A stretch of 64,000 nt of DNA, from positions 1 through 64,000 of the forward strand of contig JAJOZX010012060.1 in the NCBI GenBank assembly GCA_023014485.1, given 5' to 3'. Numbering within the stretch: position 1 is the first letter of the stretch; each line of letters starts with the position of its first letter. Positions 43,504 through 53,722 of this stretch are shown one piece after another. The notes beneath the pieces were generated by a model. The model was not told the origin of the DNA. It searched no databases and saw nothing but the letters and a program-made list of their open reading frames with translations. Source of the stretch: Bathynomus jamesi. Its lineage: Eukaryota > Arthropoda > Malacostraca > Isopoda > Cirolanidae. The position numbers and the translations under genes were made by a program.

Positions 43504-43919
43504 TTTATGAAATATCTGAAAATAAACAATTAAATGAACGCATCATAAAATAACTAAATTTAATACACATTTTATAGGTAAATATCATTAAAAAATACAA
43601 AATAATACACTAATAAACATCTATAATGCATTTACAATAAGTTTCAAGCATCGTTTTGTTAAAAAAGCCGAATTTTAATTTGATTATTTTGATGAAATAA
43701 GGTCCGATATTTTGTTTGTTTACATTGCGCGAATGCCGCGCGCGCGATTTTACGCGTAAAATTCGGCAATTTTACAACTTAAAAATAATTAATAATCCTC
43801 AAAAAATACAATCATTTTCACAAATATGAGTTGGTGTAACGTTTTTTATACATTAATACCTTTCTATCTAGACTAGTCCAAGATCACAGTTCCAAAATCA
43901 ACCTACCCTACTATTATGT

Positions 43920-44948
43920 CATTCTAGCCCGGCATCCTATGGTGGCGTTAATAGACTGTACAGAGGTACTTATGGTGTTAGGAAAAAAGACGTTGAGAGA
44001 TTTCTGCGTGCCCAGGATGCTTATACATTTCATAAACCGGTGAGAAAAAGGTTTAAAACAGCGAAGACAACAGCCGCATCGATTGACTCTATTTGGCAGG
44101 CAGATTTAACAGACATGCAAAGATATTCAATGTACAACGACGGCTACCGCTACATCCTATTCATAATAGATGTATTCTCTAGATACCTGTGGCTAATTCC
44201 CCTGAAAAATAAATCGCCCGAAACAGTTGCTAAAGCGACCAAAACACTGATGTTGAAAGAAAACAGGGTTCCTGGCTATTTTTGCACGGATATGGAAAAA
44301 GAATTTATAGGACGCACTTTCCAGAACATGCTGTCAGAGTTTAATATCAGCTATTACACTTCCAATTCTATACATAAAGCATCTTTAACTGAAAGAGTTC
44401 AACGTACCATAAAGGAACGCATGCACCGTTATTTTACACATAAAAACACGTACAGATATATAAACGTTCTCGATTCACTGGCTTCATCCTACAACCGCTC
44501 ACACCACCGTACGATCGGTACAACGCCTAACGATGTTTTAGAAAGAGGCAAGCGTCCGAGAAGAGATGGAGTGCCACCACGACCACCACACTCTGCGCAT
44601 TTCAAAATCAGTGACTATGTAAGGCTGTCACGTTCGGGAAATAAATTCGCGAAGGGTTTTGAGCAAGGATGGACACGCGAGATTTGTAAAGTTAGGGCTA
44701 TGAGGCCTAAAGGCGAGATAATGATGTATTACGTTGAAGATTTGAATGGGGAAGAAATCTCGGGGGGGTTTTACCGCGAGGAACTGCAGAAAGTGGCATT
44801 TAATTTAGGAAAAAATGTGTTTAAAATTGAGAAAATTCTAGGAAGTAAAGGTACAGGAAAGAGAAAAATGTACCTGGTGAAGTGGCTAGGTTACCCAGAA
44901 AGCTTCAATACCTATATAAAAGCTGATGCAGTAATGAAGCTTAATTAG
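43920..44948 (+). pseudogene. Polinton integrase with C-terminal chromodomain (main part)
   Basis: After the inserted transposon the frame SPASYGGVNRLYRGTYGVRKKDVERFLRAQDAYTFH (from about 43930) leads into the open stretch 44040-44948. Catalytic residues are visible: IWQADLTDM (D), GYFCTDMEKEF (D) and SLTERVQRTIKERM (E), a retrovirus-like D,D,E set. The last 50 residues, FKIEKILGSKGTGKRKMYLVKWLGYPESFNTYI, are a chromodomain, with Tyr where Trp is usual in the third aromatic position. The frame at the insertion point is one base out relative to the first codons at 41457, so more than the insertion separates it from a working gene. The enzyme would insert the element into chromosomes. Confidence 0.9.
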
Positions 44949-44956
44949 TATGCAAC

Positions 44957-45870
44957 ATGACTCCTAACCACTTCTACGACACACTACCGTCCTCGTCGTC
45001 CCCTCTGTACACCCTAACAACACACTAGCCAACTTTTTAACAGACCTCCACGGACCCATTGAACTTGGTCATGATTCGTATGAGGTTGGGTTATGTGAAC
45101 TTCAGTTATCCACCAAATATTTAACTCTTGAAAATGAACAAATCATATTTCTGATCTATAGAAGAACCGACGAGTGCAAAAAAATAGGCATAACATTAGA
45201 CAATACTATACGTTCAACCCTGTGCGGCGAGGAACAGTACTATAGCACAATTGTTTCGCTAGGAGTCGGGCATTATGACACAGCCATGGACATTGTGGCG
45301 GGTTTAAACAAGAGTCTTGAAAAGTCATACTTGACATACGATTTACTTTTTGAAGTCGTAAACATAAACGCGCATGCATGCACATGAAGCTAAAGTGACG
45401 CTTAGTGGAAATATTAAAGATAAAGAACTGTTCAAAATTGTGGCTGAGGGGCGATATAGCGCAGCTTTCCAAAGAGACACCTTTCACGAGGCACCGGATG
45501 ACTTGCCAGCTTAATGTATCAATTGAAGATGGAGAAATTGGCTGAAGACCCTGAGCCCCCAGACATGTGCTATATTTATAGCAATATAGTGGAACACCAG
45601 TTTGTTGGGGACACCCAGGCCCGCCTGCTGCGCATTGCCCACATCCCCAACCATAGAGGCCGGAGTTTGAGTATTACATATGACAGGCCCCATTATGTGA
45701 ATGTCTCAACTAACCTGATAACCAACATCTCAATATATATAAGAACGGTAGGGAAAAATTTCCCATTCGGTGACGGGAGCTTAACAGTGAAGCTCCACTT
45801 CGACGCACTGAGTTATAATGGACAGAAAACTTCACGCTATCTATCGAGGTGTGCGGTACCAGCGTGGTAG
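44957..45870 (+). pseudogene. Polinton penton-like minor capsid protein, frameshifted
   Basis: ATG 44957 opens MTPNHFYDTLPSSSS, which meets a stop at 45026. Other frames then carry FLTDLHGPIELGHDSYEVGLCELQLSTKYL and, to 45510, further beta-rich sequence. From 45514 MYQLKMEKLAEDPEPPDMCYIYSNIVEHQFVGD, RLLRIAHIP and PHYVNVSTNLITNISIYI with LHF at the end complete the pattern of the single jelly-roll minor capsid (penton) protein of Polintons. It would form capsid vertices. At least three frame changes. Confidence 0.75.
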
Positions 45871-46254
45871 CGGACTTGGCTCCATTTTTTCATCCATACT
45901 GCGCACAGCTGTACCACTGCTGAAGAGGGGGGCCAGTACCTTAGGAGGAAGGCGTTACAAACAGGTTTTAACGCGGCAGAGGAAATGCTCGCGGGAACTA
46001 AACCTAAAGAAGCTCTAAAAAAACATTTAAAACGTACACGGGACGAAATCATCAAAGATGCGAAGAGAAAAATGCGTAGCGGAGGAAAGAAGAGAATTGA
46101 TAGGAAGAAGAAGGGGGTGCCAACACGTGGCGTAAAGAAGAAGAGGGTTGTTATGAAGAATGGGTCCCACCACGCGGTGGAAAGAAGAGAACTGTTAGGA
46201 AGAAGGGGTCACGTGGCATTAAACGTAAAAGGGTGCCAAAAAAGAAGTGTTTAA
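45818..46254 (+). pseudogene. Polinton pVI/pX-like small virion protein, frameshifted
   Basis: The frame from ATG 45818 gives YRGVRYQRGSGLGSIFSSILRTAVPLLKRGA, an amphipathic segment like those of adenovirus pVI/pX-type proteins, which line the inside of the capsid, assist membrane passage and bind the protease. Near 45955 it shifts to a strongly basic tail (EALKKHLKRTRDEIIKDAKRKMRSGGKKR to 46254). It overlaps the end of the penton-like gene by about 50 bp, the usual Polinton order (penton, small protein, major capsid). Confidence 0.75.
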
Positions 46255-46371
46255 GCGTATGAAACCTATGACCGATCATTTTTTTAACTGATATAAACTG
46301 AGGAGCTACTACGCTCACGATTCATAGATTGATGATACTCGTCGGGGAGGTGGCACTGTTTCTAACTCACC

Positions 46372-47594
46372 ATGGCCCGTTTCATTCATCCTTGTAGTTC
46401 ACAGTGCTGTAAATCGGAGCTATCCCTCTTTGAGATGCCTCCACTCAAGTTTCTATTGAGCACAGTGACTTTATTACAATTAACCCTTTAAACACAATTA
46501 GTTCACCAGTGCTCCTATAGAATTCGTGATACCCAGCTCAGGCCCTTACTTTTTTGATCCGAGCTGTATGCACATGTATACTAAACTTCGCATAGCCATT
46601 CTGACGGAACGGATTGCGATGATAATTATGTTGCATACCCCGAAACAAACTTTCTGCACACCATATTCAGCCAGTGTGACGTATATTTAATCAGACTAAC
46701 ATCTCAGCAGGCACGGGGTACTATCACCTACGAGCATATCTGGAAAATGTCCTCAACTTTTCAAAAGAAGCGAAGGACACCTTTTTATCCGCCGAGGGGT
46801 ATTACCACACTAAAGATGAGGGTAGTATAAAGGATAAATTTAAAAATTCTAAAAAAAGATATACGAATGTTTTGGACGCCTGCACACGGACTTTACATTC
46901 CAGGAGAAGTTGCTTATGAATGGAGTAGATATGAAATTGAAGCTCACCCGCACGAACCTGAGATCTGTATAAATCTGGATCTGACCAAGAAGAAGGCGCG
47001 AAACCTGTTGTAATACACATCATGGAAGCATATTTACGTATACGCCGAGTGAAATTAAGCTCCCCGAAGCAAATAGAAATTAAGAAAGAGCTGGTACACG
47101 CCACAGTGAAATACCCAATTAAGAGGGTACAGATCAAACTGTACACGATTCCCACAGGATTGGCATCGAAGCAGTTAGAAAAAATAGCTCTTGGCGTCCT
47201 GCCTAAAAGGATTTTAATTGGAATGCAAGACCACTCCTCGACAAATGGAAATTATAAAAAGAGTGCCCTGAAATTCGAGAATTTTGGGCTTAAAAATATT
47301 ACTTTATATGTCAATGGCGTCGCACTGGGTGGGACATTAAATATGGACTACTCGTCAGATGCTGTGTTTCCTCTCTGTACGAGGGCTTACAGCAGTTTGG
47401 CACATAACACAGGCGCGTGTGATGAACTCGGATTCGGTATAACACAGAAAGAATTTGTGGAGCAGTTTAACATCTACTCATTTGACGTTACGCCTGACTT
47501 GACTGCTGGCGTAAACACCCATTTAAACCCCCAGCAGACCGGGACGGTATCAGTGAGATTGGATTTTCGCCCGAGCTACAGTCGCTCCAATTAG
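46372..47594 (+). pseudogene. Polinton major capsid protein (double jelly roll), heavily frameshifted
   Basis: A start with good context (CACCATGG, ATG 46372) leads into SELSLFEMPP. The following 650 bp carry capsid-like blocks in changing frames, including HSDFITINPLNTISSPV near 46460-46505 and GLYIPGEVAYEW near 46885-46925. From 47022 to 47594 a 190-residue frame is open: KLYTIPTGLASKQLEKI, RILIGMQDHSSTNGNYKKSALKFENFGLKNITLYVNG, SFDVTPDLTAGVNTHLNPQQTGTVSVRLDF. This is the second jelly roll of the hexon-like capsid protein. Four or more frame changes upstream make the gene non-functional as given. Confidence 0.8.
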
Positions 47595-47668
47595 CGTACT
47601 AGTATACCTCGAATCGCAACTCTAATAGAACTGGACCGTTTCCGGAATATAAGCACAGATTTTTAAAA

Positions 47669-48138
47669 ATGGATGCGTTACACTCCAGAGAGGATGAAAA
47701 GTGACTGTTTCGCGCGATCAAATTTATCGGAGTGTTCGCTAAGAATGAAATATTGAAACTGCCTAGCACGAGAAAATGGTACGGTGTTATCGTTAATACC
47801 GACATTGTGGGAGGCGAGGGAATTCACTGGTTTGCGATCTATTTAAAACTAAGGAAAAATGTACTATTTTGACTCACTCGGATTTCCACCATGGCATGAC
47901 TCGGCAATCGTAAATTTTATCGCGCGATTACGTGTGCCTAAGATTATCTGGACCCCATATCGCCTTCAAGGGCTTTATACTGAAACATGTGGACTGTATT
48001 GTATTTTGTTTTCATGCATATCGCGCGGAAGGGCTTTATGAATTTTTTAAATTATTCGATTTGTGTGACACAATTATGAACGATAAATATGTGTGCAGAC
48101 AGATAAAAAAAGTTCCCATATGTTGCAACCCCCTGTAA
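47669..48138 (+). pseudogene. Polinton adenain-like cysteine protease, frameshifted
   Basis: ATG 47669 starts MDALHSRED, hits a TGA after 11 codons, and the same frame continues with KWYGVIVNTDIVGGEGIHWFAIYL, where the catalytic His sits in GIHW. Near 47850 the frame changes to MYYFDSLGFPPWHDSA and, about 47985, TETCGLYCILF, where the Cys is the nucleophile. Near 48035 it changes again to the C-terminal stretch ending at 48138. The family matures capsid proteins. The catalytic His and Cys are present, the frame is not. Confidence 0.85.
48036..48132 (-). CDS. possible terminal exon of the spliced right-arm gene
   Basis: After the donor at 48276, the acceptor CACATTACAG (AG 48133-48134) would join in phase to 32 codons (GLQHMGTFFICLHTYLSF...) and a stop at 48036. 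This lies antisense to the protease gene and could be chance. Confidence 0.2.
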
Positions 48139-48222
48139 TGTGTAAGACCTATATTGTGTAAACCTATATATACACATTTGTAACAATTAAGAATTGGGGA
48201 CTGCCCCTTTTTGTACATGTTT

Positions 48223-48228
48223 AATAAA
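48223..48228 (+). terminator. poly(A) signal of the late (capsid) gene block
   Basis: AATAAA at 48223-48228, 85 bp after the protease stop and the first such signal downstream of the plus-strand block. It is followed by a TTGTGCTTTGTCC stretch that would suit the downstream element. Confidence 0.6.
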
Positions 48229-48276
48229 TGAAAATAATATTGTGCTTTGTCCTTATCCTCAAAAAAAAATACTTAC

Positions 48277-48420
48277 ATAATCTCATGGATGACGGTGCAA
48301 TCGGTTGAGCGGTTGTGTGCCAGCACCACGACTTCTGGCCCACTGTGCGGGCCAGCCACCATTTCATTTATCACCCTTTCTCTAAAAGTGTTTACAGTAT
48401 CGTCTAGCTCCGTATCGCTC
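48277..48420 (-). CDS. spliced right-arm gene, cassette exon b (144 nt)
   Basis: Acceptor ATTTTTACAG ends at 48421 and donor GTAAGT starts at 48276. The exon encodes (M)SDTELDDTVNTFRERVINE, then PEVVVLAHNRSTD and ends HEI plus two bases of the next codon. Length, phase and motif order equal exon a at 48891-49034: both start D-T-E-L-D, have V-x-N-T-F and E-V-x-V-L-x-H, and end E-I-M across the junction. Homology also continues into the introns (GTAAGTATTTTTTTTTGAGGAT). Confidence 0.7.
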
Positions 48421-48519
48421 CTGTAAAAATAAAGAGAAAATTATTTTTCAAAACGAATGTAATTCTTAAAAGTTTTAATATTTCTAAAAACCTATCTGTA
48501 CAAGAAATATAAACACGCC

Positions 48520-48521
<2 letters not shown>

Positions 48522-48588
<67 letters not shown>

Positions 48589-48697
48589 TAAATAACGATG
48601 AAGGTGTAGAGAATAATTGAAAATGTTTTGCAATTATGGCAGCCTTTTATAAGTTAATTCCGATTGAAACGATATATATATATATATATATATATAG
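48522..48697. repeat. (TA)n tracts in the intron between the two cassette exons
   Basis: (TA)n at 48522-48585 and 48673-48697. Otherwise this 470-bp intron has no frame. Confidence 0.9.
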
Positions 48698-48890
48698 ACC
48701 GAGAATAAAGCATAAACTACTTTCAAAACACGCTTGTAGTGGCACTTATAAAGCTAATTAATAGTGAATGAATGTCTGGTTATATTATAAACGAGAAAAA
48801 TTCAATTAGCGAGAACCAGATAAATCAATGTCTAATTTACGTTGTAGAAAAAATATGTTACGTTTGCTAACATCCTCAAAAAATACTTAC

Positions 48891-49034
48891 ATAATCTCGT
48901 CTGCAAATTCGCGCTCGCTTGGCCGACTGTGATTCAATACTATGACCTCTGTTTCGCTGGGTAGACTGTTCGGCGAAGCATTCATTCTTCTTTCGTCGAA
49001 AGTGTTTATAACATGGTCTAGCTCCGTGTCGGTC
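48891..49034 (-). CDS. spliced right-arm gene, cassette exon a (144 nt)
   Basis: Acceptor TTTTAATTACAG ends at 49035 and donor GTAAGT starts at 48890. The exon encodes (M)TDTELDHVINTFDERRMNAS, then ETEVIVLNHSRPSE and ends DEI plus two bases. It joins in phase to exon 1 (55059) as M-T-D-T-E. Both cassettes have the same phase at both ends, so including one, the other or both keeps the frame. This is the configuration of tandem duplicated, possibly mutually exclusive exons. Protein function unknown. Confidence 0.7.
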
Positions 49035-49218
49035 CTGTAATTAAAATAAATGTCAAGGAATTGGATGCAGTTAAAAGGGTTGGCAACCATATATATATAT
49101 ATATATATAGGGATCATGATTAGGCACGTTTTTCAAGGCACTTTTATTGCAATTTGGTAAAATCCTACTGTAGTGCCGCATTATCGTAAAATAATCTTAA
49201 AGTTCCAACATATGCATA

Positions 49219-50953
49219 TACAGTACTGGCCAAATTATTAGGAATTTTTTAAAAATTTCATTTTTTTGTATAAAATGTTAAATTAAACCAATTTTAAACG
49301 TTGAAAAGTTATTTATTTCTACACAAGAATACATGGTCATTATTTAGCAATAGTTTAGTACTTAGTTTGACCCCCCTTAGCTGCCTTAAGGGCTGCGACA
49401 CGCTTCGGCATGCCATGAATCAATTTTTTGCATAATTCCTTAATACGTGTAGAGTGAAACCAGACTTGAATAAGTCGCTCTATGAGTTGGTGTTTTGTTG
49501 TTATCGGCGTTTCATGGATTACGTCCTTTAAAATACACTATAAACTTTCGATTGGGTTCATGTCTGGAGAATTTCCAGCCCATGGGAGCAACCGAACACT
49601 ATTTTCATGACACCATTTTTTAACCGACTTTGCCGTGTGGCATGGAGCTGAGTTGTTGAAAAATCCAACGTCTATTACCATACCATTCCCTTATTTGAGG
49701 CAGTAGACGTCTTCTTAGTACTTCTATATACTTGACTTGGTTCATATTCCCCTCAACAATGCTCAAACGACTAGTTCCATGCACAGAAATTGCTCCCCAA
49801 ACCATGATCTTTTGTGGAAATTTCACCGTTTTCATCAGACACTCAGGCAAAAATTCTTCTCCAGGCCTCCTTCTTACACTTTGAACACGATCGTCAAGCA
49901 CAGCAATCGTTGACTCATCGGAGAACACCACCTGCAATCAAAGAAAGCCCTGTGAAAGAGTCAGTGCATAGCGTATGAAGTACAGCTAAAACGAAGTACA
50001 GTATGACTTGCTGCTTTACAGATATTTTTACTGCAGTTTTATCACGTACTGTAAATACACTTCTATGCATACTGTATTTACTGTATTAACATTCTATTTA
50101 ATGTTAAATATTATTCTTACCTGTTCCCAATCCTCACTAGTCCAGTTAATGTGTTCCTTTGCCCATGCAAAACGTGCCTTCTTCATAGCCTCAGTGAGCC
50201 TGGGCTTCTTCCTTGGGCGGTAGGCTTTGAAGCCGGCAGTTAGAAGCCTCCTGTTGACTGTTCTACGACTAATATTGATGCCATCAGCCGCTAGACTACT
50301 GGAAATGTTTTTGCAAGTAGCTCTTCTATTTCTAAGAGACAAAATTGCAATCTGTCTATCAGTTCTTGGAGTCGTTACCCTTTTTCTGCCGCATCTTCCA
50401 ACCCTTTTGGGGCCTACATTTTCTCCAAATACCATTTTTTTCTTAATACGAAGTACTGACTGTGGTGAAACATGGAGTTTGGCAGCGATTTCCTTTTGTT
50501 TAAATGTAGAAGAAGTTAATAAAACCTGTATTTGCCCAATTTTCCGTGGACTCAAGTCATTCTTTCGCCCCATTTTCAAATTCACTTAAAAACTGTAACA
50601 AATAATTGCCGAAATTGGTTAAATACACTATTTAAATTAAACGGTAGTTACAATGACACGTAAAAGAAAGAGAAACACACCCGCATCGCACGACAACCAA
50701 ACGACAACTGACGAACAAACACGCTTCGTTCGACTAAAGAATTATGCAAAAAATTGATTCATGGCATGCCGAAGCGTGTCGCAGCCATTATGGCAGCTAA
50801 GGTGGGTCAAACTAAGTACTAAACTATTGCTAAATAATGACCATGTATTCTTGTGTAGAAATAAATAACTTTTCAACGTTTAAAATTGGTTTAATTTAAC
50901 ATTTTATACCAAAAAATGAAATTTTAAAAAAATTCCTAATAATTTGGCCAGTA

Positions 50954-50958
<5 letters not shown>
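49219..50958 (-). mobile_element. Tc1-family transposon with long inverted repeats, 1,736 bp
   Basis: The element spans 49221-50956. The first and last about 220 bp are near-identical inverted repeats starting CAGTACTGGCCAAATTATTAG, and TA lies on both sides (49219-49220, 50957-50958). One minus-strand transposase gene fills the middle. The right end abuts a (TA)n tract. Confidence 0.92.
49545..50573 (-). pseudogene. Tc1-type transposase with one intron, frameshifted near the end
   Basis: ATG 50573 (MGRKNDLSPRKIGQIQVLL) opens the paired helix-turn-helix region (FKQKEIAAKLHVSPQSVLRI, then RTVNRRLLTAGFKAYRPRKKP). GTAAGA at 50120 and TTGATTGCAG ending at 49932 bound a 189-bp intron, and joining gives WEQ-VVFSDES in phase (first Asp). 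KIMVWGAISVHG follows. Near 49650 the frame breaks within the HGxApCHTAKSVKKW region, after which the final motif (NSPDMNPIES) is readable only in another frame down to about 49545. The enzyme would cut and paste the element at TA sites. One frame break apart, the gene looks complete. Confidence 0.8.
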
Positions 50959-51027
<69 letters not shown>

Positions 51028-51063
51028 CTACAAAGCGATGTTGCAAGATGTAGCAAGATGTTG

Positions 51064-51095
<32 letters not shown>
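50959..51095. repeat. (TA)n tracts and short spacer
   Basis: (TA)n at 50957-51025 and 51067-51097 around a 40-bp spacer with three GATGTTGCAA-like words. Confidence 0.85.
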
Positions 51096-51100
<5 letters not shown>

Positions 51101-51721
51101 AAACACAGACCGTGCATGGAACAAGGAACTCTTCTGGGATAATTAAATCCACTATAGTTCGAATAAGTGATAGTAAATGACAAATACCATAGTTTTTCTT
51201 TTTCATGATGCTAGCCCGACGTGGGCAACGGTCACTCGCAAAGAGGTCCCATAAATATAGCTTCCCTCACCAGCTATCTGCAAAGCAGACAGGATCCAGC
51301 TTTGGAACATGGATCTAGTTATGTGCCTTGAAAAGTGGACGCTCAATTCTGCCAGTTGAGGTTTAAGTTTTGGTTTTTGGCTAAAAATATAATAGTTACC
51401 CCTTTTTCTTTGATGTATTCAATCTGACGTGAAGGCAGCGAGTCTTTTGCTTATATTGAGGTTCTAAATGTAGCAGGGCTAGGCTGCTTTAAACCCTAGA
51501 TCTATGTTCCAGAGCTGGATCCTGTCTGCTTTGCAGATAGCTGGTGAGGGAAACTAAATTTATGGGACCTCTTTGCGAGTGACCCGTTGCCCACGTCGGG
51601 CTAGCATAATGAAAAAGAAAAACTATGGTACTTGTTATTTACCATTACTTATTCGAACTATAGTGGATTTAATTATCCCAGAAGAGTTCCTTGTTCCATG
51701 CACGGTCTGTGTGTATCATAA
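51096..51721. mobile_element. fold-back element with about 217-bp inverted arms
   Basis: The left arm (51096-51314, starting TATGATAAACACAGACCGTG) is repeated in inverse at 51500-51721 with scattered differences. A 185-bp centre has no frame. There is no obvious target duplication because both sides are TA-rich or divergent. Confidence 0.88.
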
Positions 51722-51960
51722 AAAACTCAGGGGACCATTCTGAGTTCATTCCCATATATATACAGGGTGTTTGAAAACTTTCTGTACAAATTGTAATGGG
51801 GGATAGGCAACACTAAGACAAACCCTTTTCGTCTATAAGTGTATGTCCGCTGACGTCACCATTCGGCGCGAGAGGTCGCCGCTGCAATTGGCTAAAAGGT
51901 GAAGTGGGCTAGACTCGCGCTTGCCGCGGGCATTCTTAAATCGGACGTAGTACGCGTAAC

Positions 51961-52326
51961 ATGGAGCGCTTCACGACTGCTAAGATGGCTGAAATGCATA
52001 TGGTGTATGGGGCTGCCAATGGAAACGGAAGAGCTGCTGTGAGGTTGTACCGACAGCGCTTCCCAAACAGACGTGTGTCAAACCACCAAACGTTTGCGCA
52101 TTTGCATCGGCGACTGCGAGAAACTGGAAACATTCCATGCAAACATGCATGACACTGGTCGGGAGAGAAACGTGCGCACTCCTGACATGGAAGAAGAAAT
52201 CCTACGGCGATTTGAGGACAATCCAAGCGCAAGCACGCGAGGTGTTGCACGTATCCTCGGTGTGAACCACGACCTGGTCTGGAGAGTGTTGCACGAGCAG
52301 CAGTTACATCCGTTTCATCGTCAGAA
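51961..52326 (+). pseudogene. mariner-like transposase N-terminus, left arm
   Basis: ATG 51961 starts MERFTTAKMAEMHMVYGAANGNGRAAVRLYRQRFPNRR, the helix-turn-helix start of an arthropod mariner-like family often annotated DUF4817. After a slip near 52110 comes RNVRTPDMEEEILRRFEDNPSASTRGVARILGV and LHEQQLHPFHR. It is truncated there by the palindrome centre, so no catalytic residues. Confidence 0.75.
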
Positions 52327-52910
52327 ACCGTTCTTGATGAGCATGCACCCGTGTAGCATGTGGATTTGCGTGCGCCCACACGTGAAAATTGTGCATGTTA
52401 AACACACCCTCACGTGTGAAACAGGCCTCATCTGAGAACAGCACATAAGCCGGAAAATTAGGCTGCACCGCTGTCTGCTGCAGAAACCAGCGTGCGAATT
52501 CCACACGAAGAGGGTAATCCCGAGGTTGTAATGCCTGGACTCTCTGACGATGAAACGGATGTAACTGCTGCTCGTGCAACACTCTCCAGACCAGGTCGTG
52601 GTTCACACCGAGGATACGTGCAACACCTCGTGTGCTTGTGCTTGGATTGTCCTCAAATCGCCGTAGGATTTCTTCTTCCATGTCAGGAGTGCGCACGTTT
52701 CTCTCCCGACCAGTGTCATGCATGTTTGCATGGAATGTTCCAGTTTCTCGCAGGCAGTCGCCGATGCAAATGCGCAAACGTTTGGTGGTTTGACACACGT
52801 CTGTTTGGGAAGCGCTGTCGGTACAACCTCACAGCAGCTCTTCCGTTTCCATTGGCAGCCCCATACACCATATGCATGTCAGCCATCTCAGCAGTCGTGA
52901 AGCGCTCCAT
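52327..52910 (-). pseudogene. mariner-like transposase N-terminal half, right arm
   Basis: ATG 52910 opens the same protein as the left arm. It continues further, through HEQQLHPFHRQRVQALQPRDYPLRVEFARWFLQQ to VLFSDEACFTREGVFN, so it includes the first catalytic Asp, then ends at HAHQERF at the palindrome centre. A small frame change lies near 52740. Not functional. Confidence 0.75.
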
Positions 52911-53105
52911 GTTACGCGTACTACGTCCGATTTAAGAATGCCCGCGGCAAGCGCGAGTCTAGCCCACTTCACCTTTTAGCCAATTGCAGCGGCGCCCTCT
53001 CGCGCCGAATGGTGACGTCAGCGGACATACACTTATAGACGAAAAGGGTTTGTCTTGGTGTTGCCTATCCCCCATTACAATTTGTACAGAAAGTTTTCAA
53101 ACACC

Positions 53106-53120
53106 CTGTATATATATGTA

Positions 53121-53168
<48 letters not shown>

Positions 53169-53170
53169 AA
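53106..53170. repeat. (TA)n tract
   Basis: (TA)n with a few TATG variants next to the palindromic element. Confidence 0.9.
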
Positions 53171-53479
53171 GGTTACGCATATTTTCCAAACGCATGCAGA
53201 TCTTAAAAGTTTGGAGTAATTTTAAAAAAAACAAGCTCTACCTGCAGGGCATCCTATAATTTTAAAAAAACAAACAGATATAATAACGATGGAGAGCGTC
53301 CACGATATATATATAAAAACTAAAAGAAATATGGACTTGAAAGCACACTAGCATCTCTACATAATAGTGTAAAAATAAACTCGATATGTTAAGAATTTAT
53401 TATTTTATGAGCATTCCATTTTTTAAATTGATTTTTGACAACCTGCAAAAGAATCAGGCAAAATTTAAAAAAAATTTCA
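53171..53479. other. spacer, no gene seen
   Basis: AT-rich intron sequence without a recognisable frame or repeat boundary. Confidence 0.45.
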
Positions 53480-53716
53480 ACGTTAGGTTAGGCTAGTTTA
53501 CGCACGGTTAGGACAGGTTAGGTTAGGCTAGGTTAGTTTACAACCGGTTAGGTTTGGCTAAGTTAGGCAAGGTTAGGGTAGTTTACATCTGGTTAGGATA
53601 GGTTAGGTTTGGTTAGGTTAGTTTACACCCGGTTAGGTTGGGTTAGGCTAAGTTAGGTTATGTTAGGCTAGGTTAGGTTGAGCTAGGCCAGTTTAGGTTA
53701 GGTTAAGTTATGATAG
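53480..53716. repeat. degenerate GGTTA/TTAGG-like tract
   Basis: About thirty copies of GGTTAG(G), GGCTAG and GTTTAC variants in loose tandem. Similar to interspersed TTAGG-type (arthropod telomere-like) repeats but too degenerate to be telomeric. Confidence 0.75.
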
Positions 53717-53722
53717 AGTATA

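Larger units (their letters stand above)
41480..43919 (-). mobile_element. DNA transposon in the integrase gene, 9-bp target duplication
   Basis: The element spans 41489-43910 (2,422 bp). Ends read inward are TAAGGTAGGTTGATTTT and TAGGGTAGGTTGATTTT, and a second matching block (TTGGACTAGTC) lies about 30-40 bp inside each end. CTATTATGT flanks both sides (41480-41488, 43911-43919). A 9-bp duplication is the length usual for Mutator-like elements. The minus-strand transposase shares key blocks with the one at 58261-60970, so both belong to one superfamily that I cannot name with certainty. Confidence 0.88.
51762..53109. mobile_element. palindromic mariner-like derivative, two truncated transposase halves head to head
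   Basis: Both ends are ACAGGGTGTTTGAAAACTTTC, read inward. The left arm 51762-52326 and the right arm from about 52544 to 53109 are inverted copies of a 5' UTR plus the transposase start. The middle about 218 bp is the further part of the minus copy only. Such a structure would snap back if transcribed. Confidence 0.88.

Noticed and set aside
42816..43533. Plus-strand 171-residue frame in the integrase-disrupting transposon
   Set aside because: Antisense to the transposase, with a composition typical of a shadow frame.
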